Shown piece after piece: positions 7,588-17,223 of a stretch of 64,000 bases of DNA. Below the pieces are notes generated by a model. The model worked only from the letters and a program-made list of their open reading frames with translations. It was not told where the DNA came from and searched no databases. A program made the translations under genes and the position numbers. Within the stretch, counting starts at the first letter, position 1; every line of letters begins with the position of its first letter. This DNA is from Alphaproteobacteria bacterium HGW-Alphaproteobacteria-7 (GTDB taxonomy: Bacteria > Pseudomonadota > Alphaproteobacteria > Sphingomonadales > Sphingomonadaceae): assembly GCA_002842735.1 (NCBI GenBank), contig PHEB01000001.1, positions 124,001-188,000 on the forward strand, written 5' to 3'.

Positions 7588-8700
7588 TCAGTGCAGCGGG
7601 AGCTGGCTAAAATCCGTCAGCCCGACATCGCGCAAACCGCGCCACACATTGCGCGCCTGCACCGTTTCGGACACATCGTGGACACGCAGGATGTGCACGC
7701 CGGCCTCCATCCCCCTCACCGCCATTGCGAGCGACCCGGCGAGCCGCTGATCGGCAGGCTCCTCAGCCGACAGCGCGCCAATCATCCGCTTGCGGCTCGC
7801 CCCCAGCATAACCGGGCTGCCCAACGCGTGGAACAACGGCAAGGCGTTGATCAGCGCAAGGTTATCCGCCAGCGACTTGCCGAAACCGATGCCCGGATCG
7901 ACGATGATACGGTCTTCGGCAATGCCCGCCGCGATGGCGCGCGCGCGCGCTGCTTTGAGGAAGTCGAACACCTCGCTAACCACGTCAGCATATTGCCCGC
8001 CCGCGTGCAGATCCTCGCCCGCACCCGGCGCGTGCATCAAAACCACCGGGCAACCGCGCGCCGCAACCAGATCGATGCTGCGCGGATCATATCGCAGAGC
8101 CGAGACATCATTGACCATATGCGCGCCCGCCGTCAGCGCCGCTTCGAGCACGCCTGCGCGCCGGGTGTCGACGCTGATTGCGGCTCCCATTGCCGCGCAA
8201 TATTCGACAGCAGGGATCACCCGGCGGATTTCCTCATCCTCAAACGTCGCCGCAGCGCCGGGGCGGGTGCTTTCGCCGCCAATGTCGATGATCGCAGCCC
8301 CAGCCTCCAGCATCGCGGCGGCATGGGTGCGGCCGGCCTGCGCATCATCATGCGCTCCGCCATCGGAGAAACTGTCGGGCGTGACGTTGAGGATGCCCAT
8401 GATCTGCGGCTGATCGAGCCGGATCGTGCGCGCACCCAATTGCAGCGGAGGGTGTGCCTTCCTGAGGTTCGCCCACTGCAATGCTGCATCAGCGGCCACC
8501 GCATCAGGCAGTCTGGCCAGCGCCCGCTCCACCGTGGCTGCGGTGCAGATGATCCGGTCAGCCACCACCCCATCGCGGCGCAGCACCAGCGCAAATTCGC
8601 GGGCATAGGCCATGCTGCCGCCCAGCCGCACGGCGTCCCCCTCCACCGCCTGCGGGCCGGGGACGAGCGTGAGCGGGTGGAGATAGGCGGTGGCGGTCAT
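7588..8700 (-). CDS. folP: Dihydropteroate synthase
   Basis: Condenses 6-hydroxymethyl-dihydropterin pyrophosphate with p-aminobenzoate in folate synthesis; target of sulfonamides. Signatures: MGILNVTPDSFSDGG, IDIGGESTRPGA, MVNDVSALRY, DPGIGFGKSLADN and GASRKRMIG. At 370 aa it is longer than typical FolP (about 280 aa), with about 95 extra N-terminal residues lacking a recognised motif. Its ATG overlaps the stop of a 31-codon frame upstream (ATGA). Confidence 0.95.
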   Translation of the reverse strand: MTATAYLHPLTLVPGPQAVEGDAVRLGGSMAYAREFALVLRRDGVVADRIICTAATVERALARLPDAVAADAALQWANLRKAHPPLQLGARTIRLDQPQIMGILNVTPDSFSDGGAHDDAQAGRTHAAAMLEAGAAIIDIGGESTRPGAAATFEDEEIRRVIPAVEYCAAMGAAISVDTRRAGVLEAALTAGAHMVNDVSALRYDPRSIDLVAARGCPVVLMHAPGAGEDLHAGGQYADVVSEVFDFLKAARARAIAAGIAEDRIIVDPGIGFGKSLADNLALINALPLFHALGSPVMLGASRKRMIGALSAEEPADQRLAGSLAMAVRGMEAGVHILRVHDVSETVQARNVWRGLRDVGLTDFSQLPLH

Positions 8701-8792
8701 GCTGCCTCCCCCTCGGCAAATCCTGCAGGAATGAACACATGGAACACGGTCCAGTGGCGGGAATCGCAGGGCGTTTGGAGCGGCTTGGTCAT
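8697..8792 (-). CDS. Possible 31-aa leader ORF overlapping folP
   Basis: A short frame MTKPLQTPCDSRHWTVFHVF continues to AEGEAA and its TGA overlaps the folP ATG as ATGA, a pattern typical of translational coupling. No family is recognised and no strong ribosome-binding site is seen, so it may be chance. Confidence 0.3.
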   Translation of the reverse strand: MTKPLQTPCDSRHWTVFHVFIPAGFAEGEAA

Positions 8793-9099
8793 GCCCAGCG
8801 GCTTAGCGGGTAGGAGCCGTGAACGATAGGATTGCGAGTCGATTATCGCCATCCGTGCTCTGCTTCGTCATCATATTCCGCCATTCTCGCGTTGGTAGCG
8901 GATCAGTTTTCAAAGTGACCCACTACCGATTCAACGACAGAACCAAGAAGCCCATAATATTGGCGATTTTAGCCGTCGTTATTCCACTAACATTTGCGCC
9001 TGCGTGAACCGGTCAACGATCACTATAGTACTGACTAGGAGGCCATCGCTGTCGTCTCGCGTTGCACAGCGTTGGCAACCCGGTTGTCGATAAATTCGC
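8793..9099. other. Intergenic stretch without a supported gene
   Basis: About 300 nt, less GC-rich than its surroundings, between the ankyrin lipoprotein end and the folP leader. One 62-codon frame (8819-9007, plus) ends in a hydrophobic segment, but it has no clear ribosome-binding site or family resemblance. I see no RNA gene or hairpin that I can name. Confidence 0.4.
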
Positions 9100-10131
9100 T
9101 CAGCGCCCTCTTGGCTCGCGAGCGATGGCGCGCATCTTCTGGACAAACTCAATGTCGCCCCTATCTAGCGCGAGCGTTTCGAGGCTTTGCCCCTTTGGCG
9201 TCTTATGCAGGATATTAGCACCTGCATTGTGCAACATACGCAGCAGGTCTAGGGTCGGCTCGTATTTGCGATCGCGGTCGGGATATTGGAGATAATTCGC
9301 GACACCGAATCCGTTGGCGTCGATCAGGCTCGCATTCGCGCCTTTTTCGAGCAGGAACTCGACCGTGTTGAAACGCCGCATGCTCACTTCGCCGACATAG
9401 TCCACCGCCTGCATCAGGGGCGTCGAACCCTGATAGAAGGGCTCGCCGAATGTGTGATGCTGAGCCGGGCGGGTGCGCGTGTCCCTCACATCGATATCCG
9501 CTCCTGCAGCCAGCAGGTAGTTCATCGTGTTCGTCACAGACTGCGCGTATTCGGCCAAGTTTTCATGACTCGTGTCGGTTCTGCGTCTCGCACAATAGTG
9601 AAGCGCGCTCGCACCATCTTTATCGGTGAAATTCACCTTGACGCCCTGTTGGGTCAGCAAGCGGGCGTTGTTCTCCCCCATAGAGCGCCCCCAGCAGACA
9701 TAAGAGATCGGGCGCCGAGCATTGTCGAATTGCTCGTCGAGGTCGAAACCAGCGCTGATCAACGTCTGAACAACGTCTTGGCCGGGCGTGCAGTCACCTC
9801 TGTCGAAATCGCAGTTACCACTTCCATATAGGTAGAAAACGAGGCTGTGTCCGGTCGAGAGGTCTTTGGCATCGACGAGGCCTTCGTTGAGGTAGAACAT
9901 CGCATCTTCGAGATTGCCCTGCCGCATGGCCGAGACGAACTGTCTCTCTACCGCAGACAGGCGCTCGCTGCGCGGGGCCTTTTGCGGCTCGACCTCAGCC
10001 AGCGAAACTTGTTTGGAAGACTGTCCGGTCACATCGGCCAGAACTTTGGTTTCCGCCTCTTCCGCATTGTTCGAACAGGCCACTAGGTTAAGGAAAACGC
10101 CAGCGACGAATAACGACACAGTGACCCGCAA
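9100..10131 (-). CDS. Ankyrin-repeat lipoprotein
   Basis: 343 aa with a lipoprotein signal (MRVTVSLFVAGVFLNLVACS; lipobox LVAC). Several ankyrin-like repeats follow: GASALHYCARR, GSTPLMQAVDYV, VEFLLEKGANASLIDANG and LLRMLHNAGANIL. Such repeats mediate protein contacts; the partner is unknown. The gene stands alone between folP and ccrM. Confidence 0.8.
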   Translation of the reverse strand: MRVTVSLFVAGVFLNLVACSNNAEEAETKVLADVTGQSSKQVSLAEVEPQKAPRSERLSAVERQFVSAMRQGNLEDAMFYLNEGLVDAKDLSTGHSLVFYLYGSGNCDFDRGDCTPGQDVVQTLISAGFDLDEQFDNARRPISYVCWGRSMGENNARLLTQQGVKVNFTDKDGASALHYCARRRTDTSHENLAEYAQSVTNTMNYLLAAGADIDVRDTRTRPAQHHTFGEPFYQGSTPLMQAVDYVGEVSMRRFNTVEFLLEKGANASLIDANGFGVANYLQYPDRDRKYEPTLDLLRMLHNAGANILHKTPKGQSLETLALDRGDIEFVQKMRAIAREPRGR

Positions 10132-10241
10132 GGAACCCTCCGATATTATCCCGTTCGAAATACTCGATTTTTCTGTATTTGCAATTGATTTCTATCTCTT
10201 CACTTCAACAAACGCGAACATCCACTGCAATCAGGCGTAGA

Positions 10242-11414
<1,173 letters not shown>

Positions 11415-11428
11415 TTATCCACAGGCAT

Positions 11429-11581
11429 GAGTCTTTGAGGAGTCCGCGTCAAGCGCCTAATTATGCGCGCATTATGGTTAACGCTGCATCAACGCAGCGG
11501 AACGAAGCAAGACCGGCACAAGATGTTGAGTCCCGCGCCGCGCAAGGGACTCGATATGCAGCGGTGTGGCCCGCAGGACTC
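11429..11581. promoter_or_regulatory. Cluster of five GANTC methylation sites between ccrM and rnhB
   Basis: GAGTC at 11429-11433, 11440-11444 and 11528-11532, and GACTC at 11548-11552 and 11577-11581. By base composition roughly half a site would be expected in 153 bp. Two closely spaced GANTC sites in the ccrM leader are known from Caulobacter. A GTTAAC near 11472 could be half a CtrA site, but no full TTAA-N7-TTAA is visible. Confidence 0.7.
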
Positions 11582-11614
11582 ACCTGCTACGCCATCAACC
11601 GTGCAAAATTCCGA

Positions 11615-12238
11615 TCAGATCAACGTCAGCTGCGCAACCGGGGCAAAGCTGCGGCGGTGTAGCGAGGTCGGGCCGTGGCGGCGCAGCGCCTCCATGTGTT
11701 CGGCCGTGCCGTAACCCTTGTTGCGCTCCCACCCGTATTGCGGGTGCGCAGCTGCGGCCTCCACCATCAACCGGTCGCGCCATTCCTTGGCGATGATCGA
11801 CGCGGCAGAGATCGCCGGTTCGATCCCGTCTCCGCCAACGATGGCGCGCGCGGGCCAGCCCCATTCGGCGCAGCGACCGGAAGGGGTCATATTGCCATCG
11901 ATCAGCACTTCGCGCACCGGCGCGGGAATCGCGGCAGTCAGGCGAGCCACCGCGCGGGTCATCGCCTCCATCGTCGCGATGAAGATATTGAGCCGGTCGA
12001 TCTCGTCAGGCTCCACCACCGCCACTGCCCAGCCGCAGCTTGCGCGAATAGCCGTTTCCAGCCGCGCACGGCGGGCGGGCGAAAGCTGCTTGGAATCATC
12101 GAGCCCAGTGGGTATCTCAACCCCAAGCACAACCGCCGCGGCCACCACCGGCCCGGCCAACGGCCCGCGCCCGGCCTCGTCAACCCCGATGACAAGGCCG
12201 CCGTTTGTAACCGTGAAACCCGGAGTGACCCCAAACAT
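11615..12238 (-). CDS. rnhB: Ribonuclease HII
   Basis: Removes RNA primers and misincorporated ribonucleotides from DNA. 207 aa from ATG at 12238, just before GLVIGVDEAGRGPLAGP, the metal-binding D-E motif. VLIDGN, SAASIIAKEWRDRLM and HPQYGWERNKGYGTAEHM complete the signature. The ORF track extends the frame upstream, antisense to the neighbouring dehydrogenase. The start codon overlaps that of the divergent gene (CATG). Confidence 0.94.
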   Translation of the reverse strand: MFGVTPGFTVTNGGLVIGVDEAGRGPLAGPVVAAAVVLGVEIPTGLDDSKQLSPARRARLETAIRASCGWAVAVVEPDEIDRLNIFIATMEAMTRAVARLTAAIPAPVREVLIDGNMTPSGRCAEWGWPARAIVGGDGIEPAISAASIIAKEWRDRLMVEAAAAHPQYGWERNKGYGTAEHMEALRRHGPTSLHRRSFAPVAQLTLI

Positions 12239-13409
12239 GGCCCGTTCTTTCCCTCTGACCGCCGCACTTTCCCTACCCGCGTTGATGCTGGCAAGCTGTG
12301 GCGCTGAAAAACTTGGGGCCGAAACCGGGGAAACCGCCGGATCGGCAGCCGATGGCGCTCCGTTTGTCATCAGCGAAGTGGCGACGTTTGAGGAACCCTG
12401 GGCGATTGAATTTGCGCCGGGCACCACGGTTCTGTTCGTCACTGAAAAGGCGGGCACGGTGAAGTTTATCGACACGGCAACGGGAACCATCGGCACGGTC
12501 AGCGGCGTTCCCGAAGTGGCCTATGGAGGGCAAGGCGGATTGGGCGACATCGCCTTCCTGCCCGCCGAAGCCTCAGACGTTCTGGGGCAGCGCACAATCT
12601 ATCTCAGCTGGGCCGAGGCGGGCGCGGATGACACGCGCGGGGCGGCGGTTGGCAAGGGGACACTGGTGTGCGCCAGCACCGAGACTTGCACCATCGAAGG
12701 CCTCAGCGTCATCTGGCGGCAAGCCCCCAAGGTGACCGGGCGCGGGCATTATTCGCACCGCATCAGCGTGTCGCCCGATGGTCAGCACCTTTATATCGCC
12801 AGCGGCGAACGTCAGAAGATGGAGCCTGCGCAGGACACATCGAACACGCTCGGCACGATCGTCCGGCTCAATCTGGATGGCACACCGGCGGCGGGCAATC
12901 CGATGGCGGATCAGGGCGGCGTGACAGCGGAAATCTGGTCTTACGGGCACCGCAACATTCTGGGGATGGATTGGGACGCGCAAGGGCGCCTGTGGGAAGT
13001 CGAACACGGCCCGGCGGGCGGGGATGAACTCAACCTCGTCCAGCGCGGTGCCAATTATGGCTGGCCGGTGCGTTCCTATGGCGAACATTACAACGGCGGC
13101 GCAATTCCTGATCACAGCGCCGATGATGGCTTCGCCAAGCCCGCGATGTTCTGGAATCCGGTGATCGCGCCGGGCGATATGCTGATTTATGACGGCACAA
13201 TGTTCGACAACTGGCAGGGACGCGCGCTGATTGTGGGGCTTGGTTCGCAGGCTTTGGTCGAGGTCGCTATCGAAGGTGACAGTGCGAGCGAGGTCAGCCG
13301 CCATGAATTCGACCGTCGGCTACGCTCGCTTGCGCAAGGGCCAGACGGCGCGCTGTGGATCGCCGAGGATGGCAAGGGCGCGCGGGTGTTGAAGCTTTCC
13401 CCGCAATGA
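12237..13409 (+). CDS. PQQ-dependent aldose sugar dehydrogenase, lipoprotein (soluble GDH family)
   Basis: 390 aa with a lipoprotein signal (LPALMLASCG). The beta-propeller dehydrogenase pattern is clear: EEPWAIEFAPG, GQGGLGDIAF, GHYSHRISVSPDG, IWSYGHRNILGMDWD, EHGPAGGDELNL and NYGWP. Family members oxidise aldoses in the periplasm with PQQ and calcium. No PQQ synthesis genes are in the window. Its ATG overlaps the divergent rnhB start by two bases, so its promoter must lie inside rnhB. Its stop overlaps the next GNAT gene (ATGA). Confidence 0.88.
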   Translation: MARSFPLTAALSLPALMLASCGAEKLGAETGETAGSAADGAPFVISEVATFEEPWAIEFAPGTTVLFVTEKAGTVKFIDTATGTIGTVSGVPEVAYGGQGGLGDIAFLPAEASDVLGQRTIYLSWAEAGADDTRGAAVGKGTLVCASTETCTIEGLSVIWRQAPKVTGRGHYSHRISVSPDGQHLYIASGERQKMEPAQDTSNTLGTIVRLNLDGTPAAGNPMADQGGVTAEIWSYGHRNILGMDWDAQGRLWEVEHGPAGGDELNLVQRGANYGWPVRSYGEHYNGGAIPDHSADDGFAKPAMFWNPVIAPGDMLIYDGTMFDNWQGRALIVGLGSQALVEVAIEGDSASEVSRHEFDRRLRSLAQGPDGALWIAEDGKGARVLKLSPQ

Positions 13410-13945
13410 CAACGGCTGCCACTGCCCCCACCACCGCAACGCTGATCCCGCTGGAGGCGGTTGATCCCGCCATGATCGAGGCGGTGCTTGACCGCGCGTT
13501 CGGCGCGGATCGTCACGCGCGCACGGCCTACCGCATCCGCGAAGGCATGGATTGGCTGCCGGGTCTGAGCCTGGCGGCGCTGGATGAAGACGATCTGCTG
13601 GTCGCCACGATTCAATGCTGGCCCATCGCGCTCCAGACGCGGCAGGGGCCGGTGCCGTTGGTGATGGTCGGGCCGGTGGCGGTGGTGCCCGAACGGCAGG
13701 GCGAAGGCTTTGGCGTCGGCTTGATGAGCGCGATGATCGCTGAAGATGCGCGGCTGGCGGCAGGCGGGCAGGCGCTGGCGCAGGTGTTGATCGGCGATGC
13801 CGAATACTATGGGCGCTGGGGCTTTTCCGCGGCAATGACAGGCGGCTGGCGCTGCCCCGGCCCCTATGAACCGCATCGGCTGCTGGCACGCGGTGCGGGT
13901 TTGGCGGCAATGCCGGCCGAAGGAATGCTGGGCCCGTGGGAATAA
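13406..13945 (+). CDS. GNAT family N-acetyltransferase
   Basis: 179 aa. VMVGPVAVVPERQGEGFGVGL is the acetyl-CoA binding motif A and YYGRWGF is near the C-terminus, as in the YhbS-like subgroup. ATG at 13406 overlaps the upstream TGA, indicating translational coupling; the earlier ATG at 13355 lies inside the dehydrogenase. Substrate unknown. Confidence 0.8.
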   Translation: MTTAATAPTTATLIPLEAVDPAMIEAVLDRAFGADRHARTAYRIREGMDWLPGLSLAALDEDDLLVATIQCWPIALQTRQGPVPLVMVGPVAVVPERQGEGFGVGLMSAMIAEDARLAAGGQALAQVLIGDAEYYGRWGFSAAMTGGWRCPGPYEPHRLLARGAGLAAMPAEGMLGPWE

Positions 13946-14008
13946 TAAGAAGGAGCAGCTTAGCCCCTTCACCTTGCGCAAAGCTTCTGGCATCGCTCTA
14001 ATCGAACC

Positions 14009-14563
14009 ATGCCCTATGAACCGCCCCCCTATCTCGCCGAACTGACGCTGGCCGAAATCGCCGATCTGGTGGCGCAGCGCAAATTGCCGCCGCTCGAAGG
14101 CTGGGCACCGCAGCAATCGGGCGACAGCGCGATGCGGATCGCGGCCGACGGCACCTGGTATCACGAAGGCAGCCCGATCCGGCGTGAAGCGATGGTGCGC
14201 GCCTTTGCCGGGCTGCTCAAACGCGACGACAGCGGCCAGCACTGGCTGATCACCCCGTTCGAGAGACTTAGCATCGCAGTTGATGACGCCGCCTTCATCG
14301 CGGTCGATTGCGTGCGCGCCGATGATGCGCTGGTGTTCCGGCTCAACACCGATGACATCGTGATTGCCGGGCCGGATCACCCCTTGCGCGCAGCAGGCGA
14401 TGCCGATGCCCCGGCGCTCTACCTCGATGTCAGGCGTGGGTGCGAGGCGCGATTGAACCGCTCAACTTACGCGCAACTGGCCGAAATTGCGCTGGCCGAA
14501 GGGGCCGAGGACAATAGCTGGCAAGTCACCAGCAAAGGTCAGGCGTTTTCGCTGCTGCCATGA
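14009..14563 (+). CDS. DUF1285 family protein
   Basis: 184 aa matching my recollection of DUF1285: DGTWYHEGSPIRREAMVRAF, LITPFERLSIAVDDAAF and DNSWQVTSKGQAF. Function unknown. It forms a conserved plus-strand run with the NUDIX and cca genes downstream, overlapping the NUDIX start (ATGATG with TGA). Confidence 0.82.
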   Translation: MPYEPPPYLAELTLAEIADLVAQRKLPPLEGWAPQQSGDSAMRIAADGTWYHEGSPIRREAMVRAFAGLLKRDDSGQHWLITPFERLSIAVDDAAFIAVDCVRADDALVFRLNTDDIVIAGPDHPLRAAGDADAPALYLDVRRGCEARLNRSTYAQLAEIALAEGAEDNSWQVTSKGQAFSLLP

Positions 14564-15186
14564 TGCCATCCCCCGCCGCCAGCATTTACGACCCGCTTGC
14601 TCAGGCATTTACCGAAGGCCACCGCACGCCCATCCCCGATCTGCTCAGCGACGCGCATTTCGCACAGGGTGGCCGCACCACGCCTGCCGCCGTGCTGATT
14701 GCGGTGACCGATGCGGCGCATGATCCGCAGGTTATCCTGACCCAGCGCCCGCGCGCGATGCGCGAACATCCGGGGCAGGTCGCCTTTCCGGGCGGTAAGA
14801 TCGATCCGGGTGAGGACGCCATCACCGCCGCCTTGCGCGAGGCCGAGGAGGAACTCGCTATGCCGCGCGATGCGGTTCGAGTGATCGGAACCAGCGATGT
14901 CTATCATACTGGCACCGGCTTTCTGGTGACGCCGGTGGTCGGCGTGGTGCCACCGGGGCTGTGCCTCACCCCCAACCCTTCGGAGGTGGAAGCATGGTTC
15001 GAAGCCCCGCTCGGCCTGCTGCTCGATCCGGAAAGCTGGACGACGAACGAGGTGTTCTGGCGCGGCGCAACCCGGCGTTACCTCGAACTGGAATGGCAAG
15101 GTTTCCGCATCTGGGGCGTGACCGCGGCGATCATCGCCAACCTTTCGCGCCGGATCGCGATAAAGGCGCTGCGCGATGCGGCGTGA
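14560..15186 (+). CDS. NUDIX hydrolase, probable coenzyme A pyrophosphatase
   Basis: 208 aa. The Nudix box reads GGKIDPGEDAITAALREAEE with EL following. Upstream, LTQRPRAMREHPGQVAFPGG matches the CoA pyrophosphatase subgroup (NudL/YeaB). These enzymes hydrolyse CoA or oxidised CoA. ATG at 14560 or 14563 could be used. The C-terminus overlaps cca by 11 nt. Confidence 0.85.
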   Translation: MMPSPAASIYDPLAQAFTEGHRTPIPDLLSDAHFAQGGRTTPAAVLIAVTDAAHDPQVILTQRPRAMREHPGQVAFPGGKIDPGEDAITAALREAEEELAMPRDAVRVIGTSDVYHTGTGFLVTPVVGVVPPGLCLTPNPSEVEAWFEAPLGLLLDPESWTTNEVFWRGATRRYLELEWQGFRIWGVTAAIIANLSRRIAIKALRDAA

Positions 15187-16360
15187 TCTCACCCAAGCCG
15201 AATGGCCGCACCGCGCTGGCCTTGCCGCGCTGACAGCGGCGCTGGGCGCGGCGAATATCCGCTGGGTCGGCGGCGCGGTGCGCGATGGCTTGCTGGGCGT
15301 AGAGGTGCATGATGTCGATTGCGCCACCGTGCTGATGCCCGCCGAGGTGATCGACCGCTGCGCCCGCGCGGGCATTCGCACCGTTCCCACCGGGATCGAA
15401 CATGGCACGGTCACCGCGATCCTTGCCGATGGCCCGGTCGAAATCACCACCTTGCGCCGCGATGTTGCCACCGATGGCAGGCGCGCCACCATCGCCTTTG
15501 CCCGCGATTGGGCAGAGGATGCCGCGCGGCGCGATTTCACCATCAACGCGCTCTATGCCCATCCTGAAACGCTGGAAATTGCCGATTATTTCGGCGGGCT
15601 GGATGATCTGGCGGCGCACCGCGTCCGGTTCATCGGCGATGCGCGCGAACGGATAGCCGAGGATCACTTGCGGATTCTACGCTATTACCGCTTTCAGGCG
15701 CGCTTTGGCGCAGCATTGGACACCGAGGCGGAGGCTGCCTGCGCAGACCTCGCTCACACTCTGAAAGGGTTGAGCCGGGAACGGGTGGCGGCGGAATTGC
15801 TGACATTGCTGGCCCTACCCGATCCGCACGCCACGCTGGAACGGATGCGCGCGCACGGCGTGCTCGGCGTGATCCTGCCCGAAGCTTGCGCCGCGCAGCT
15901 TGCCGCGCTTGCCCGGTTGATCGCGCAGGAGAGCGCGCAAGGGGTCGCCCCCGATCCGGTGCGGCGGTTGGCAGCCCTGCTCCCCCCTTCGCCCGATGTC
16001 GCCGAGACGGTCGCCGCGCGGCTGCGGCTGTCCAAAACGCAGCGCGCGCGGTTGATTGGCGCGGCTGAACGCGTGGCAGACGACGCCGCCAACCCCCGCG
16101 CGCTTGCCTATCGTGTCACAGTGCCGTCGGCGGTTGACCGGTTGCTGCTGCTGGGCGGCGATGCGCGCGCGCTGATTGGCTGGACGCCGCCGGTCTTCCC
16201 GCTGAAAGGCGGCACGATTGTCGCACGCGGAGTTACCGCTGGCCCGGCGGTTGCGCGTGTGCTGCAAGCGGTGGAGCAACGCTGGGTCGCTGAAGGTTTT
16301 CCCGATCCTGCACGGATCGAAACCCTGCTCAACGAGGAATTGGCAAAGACCGCGACGTGA
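15176..16360 (+). CDS. cca: CCA tRNA nucleotidyltransferase / poly(A) polymerase family
   Basis: 394 aa. The head domain has VGGAVRDGLLG, the catalytic D-x-D VHDVDCAT, ARRDFTINALYAHP, the DDLAAHRVRFIGDARERIAED block and HLRILRYYRFQARFG. The enzyme adds or repairs the 3' CCA of tRNAs. The C-terminus is less conserved, as in alphaproteobacterial forms. A ~275-nt spacer without a visible gene follows. Confidence 0.93.
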   Translation: MRRDLTQAEWPHRAGLAALTAALGAANIRWVGGAVRDGLLGVEVHDVDCATVLMPAEVIDRCARAGIRTVPTGIEHGTVTAILADGPVEITTLRRDVATDGRRATIAFARDWAEDAARRDFTINALYAHPETLEIADYFGGLDDLAAHRVRFIGDARERIAEDHLRILRYYRFQARFGAALDTEAEAACADLAHTLKGLSRERVAAELLTLLALPDPHATLERMRAHGVLGVILPEACAAQLAALARLIAQESAQGVAPDPVRRLAALLPPSPDVAETVAARLRLSKTQRARLIGAAERVADDAANPRALAYRVTVPSAVDRLLLLGGDARALIGWTPPVFPLKGGTIVARGVTAGPAVARVLQAVEQRWVAEGFPDPARIETLLNEELAKTAT

Positions 16361-16635
16361 CCTGCCCGACGGGATGAACCGAGACTAAAGAACGGCGGGC
16401 TGCATTCAAGGGCGGCGCCTTGCGGTTGTCACCCACGTCGGGCCCGGGCTAGGAATGGGTCACGGGTCAATGCACCGCATTCGCAACCGCGACGGCAGCA
16501 GCATTTTAATTGACCTCGGCCACACTCTCTGGCCTCTCGCTGCGGCCAACCCGGTCGCTGGGATCCTCCGTATCCCGCAGAGCTTGTCGTCCCGTTCGGC
16601 AATCCTCCGGCAACGTGTAACAATGGAGTATATCA

Positions 16636-17148
16636 ATGAAATCTGTTAAACTGGCGCTGATTGCCGCCGTGTTTGCTGCGACCCCCACAGTGGCTTTCGC
16701 ACAGGACGTGGGCGCGACAATCTACGGGAATGATGGAAACCCGATCGGCACGGTCGAACAGAAGACCGAACAGGTGGTCGTGATCAACACCGGCAAGCAC
16801 AAGGCCCCGATTCCCGCCAATCTGTTGTTCGAAAACGATAAGGGTCACGCCGTCAACGCTACCACAGCACAGATTGATGCGATGATGGATCAACAGCTCG
16901 CTGCTGCTGCGGCCAAGCGTGATGCGGCGCTGGTCACTGGCGCAGCAGTGGTATCGGTCAACGGCAATCCGGCAGGCAAGCTGGGCGAGGTTGATCTGGC
17001 CGCCGATGAAATCACGCTGGAAAGCCCCGACGGGCCGATCTTGCTCAAGAAAGAATATTTTATCGTCGATAACGATGGCCAGCTCAAGGCGCTGGTTACG
17101 CGTGATCAGATCGCCAACGCTGCCGCTAGCCGCAAGGCGGGCGGATAA
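16636..17148 (+). CDS. Hypothetical periplasmic protein
   Basis: 170 aa with a clear Sec signal peptide (MKSVKLALIAAVFAATPTVAFA, cleavage before QDVGA). The mature part holds two similar halves, each with short beta segments: ATIYGNDGNPIGTVEQ and AVVSVNGNPAGKLGEVD, followed by a ILLKKEYFIVDNDGQL block. This could be a PRC-barrel-like or internally repeated fold. No named family. GGAG 7 nt upstream supports the start. Monocistronic, with a strong terminator after it. Confidence 0.75.
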   Translation: MKSVKLALIAAVFAATPTVAFAQDVGATIYGNDGNPIGTVEQKTEQVVVINTGKHKAPIPANLLFENDKGHAVNATTAQIDAMMDQQLAAAAAKRDAALVTGAAVVSVNGNPAGKLGEVDLAADEITLESPDGPILLKKEYFIVDNDGQLKALVTRDQIANAAASRKAGG

Positions 17149-17182
17149 CCTTACCGACCGCTCCCTCACAAGGGTCGTAATC

Positions 17183-17218
17183 GGGCTGCGGGTGCTGCAA
17201 TCGCATCCGCAGCCCTTT
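17183..17218. terminator. Bidirectional hairpin terminator between the 16.6-kb gene and parC
   Basis: A perfect 9-bp stem GGGCTGCGG / CCGCAGCCC with a 15-nt loop, followed by TTT on the plus strand. It sits between two convergent genes. Confidence 0.7.
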
Positions 17219-17223
17219 CAGCG

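Noticed and set aside
8819-9007. 62-aa plus ORF with hydrophobic end
   Set aside because: No ribosome-binding site, no family similarity, and placed in an otherwise featureless spacer; noted only in the intergenic entry.
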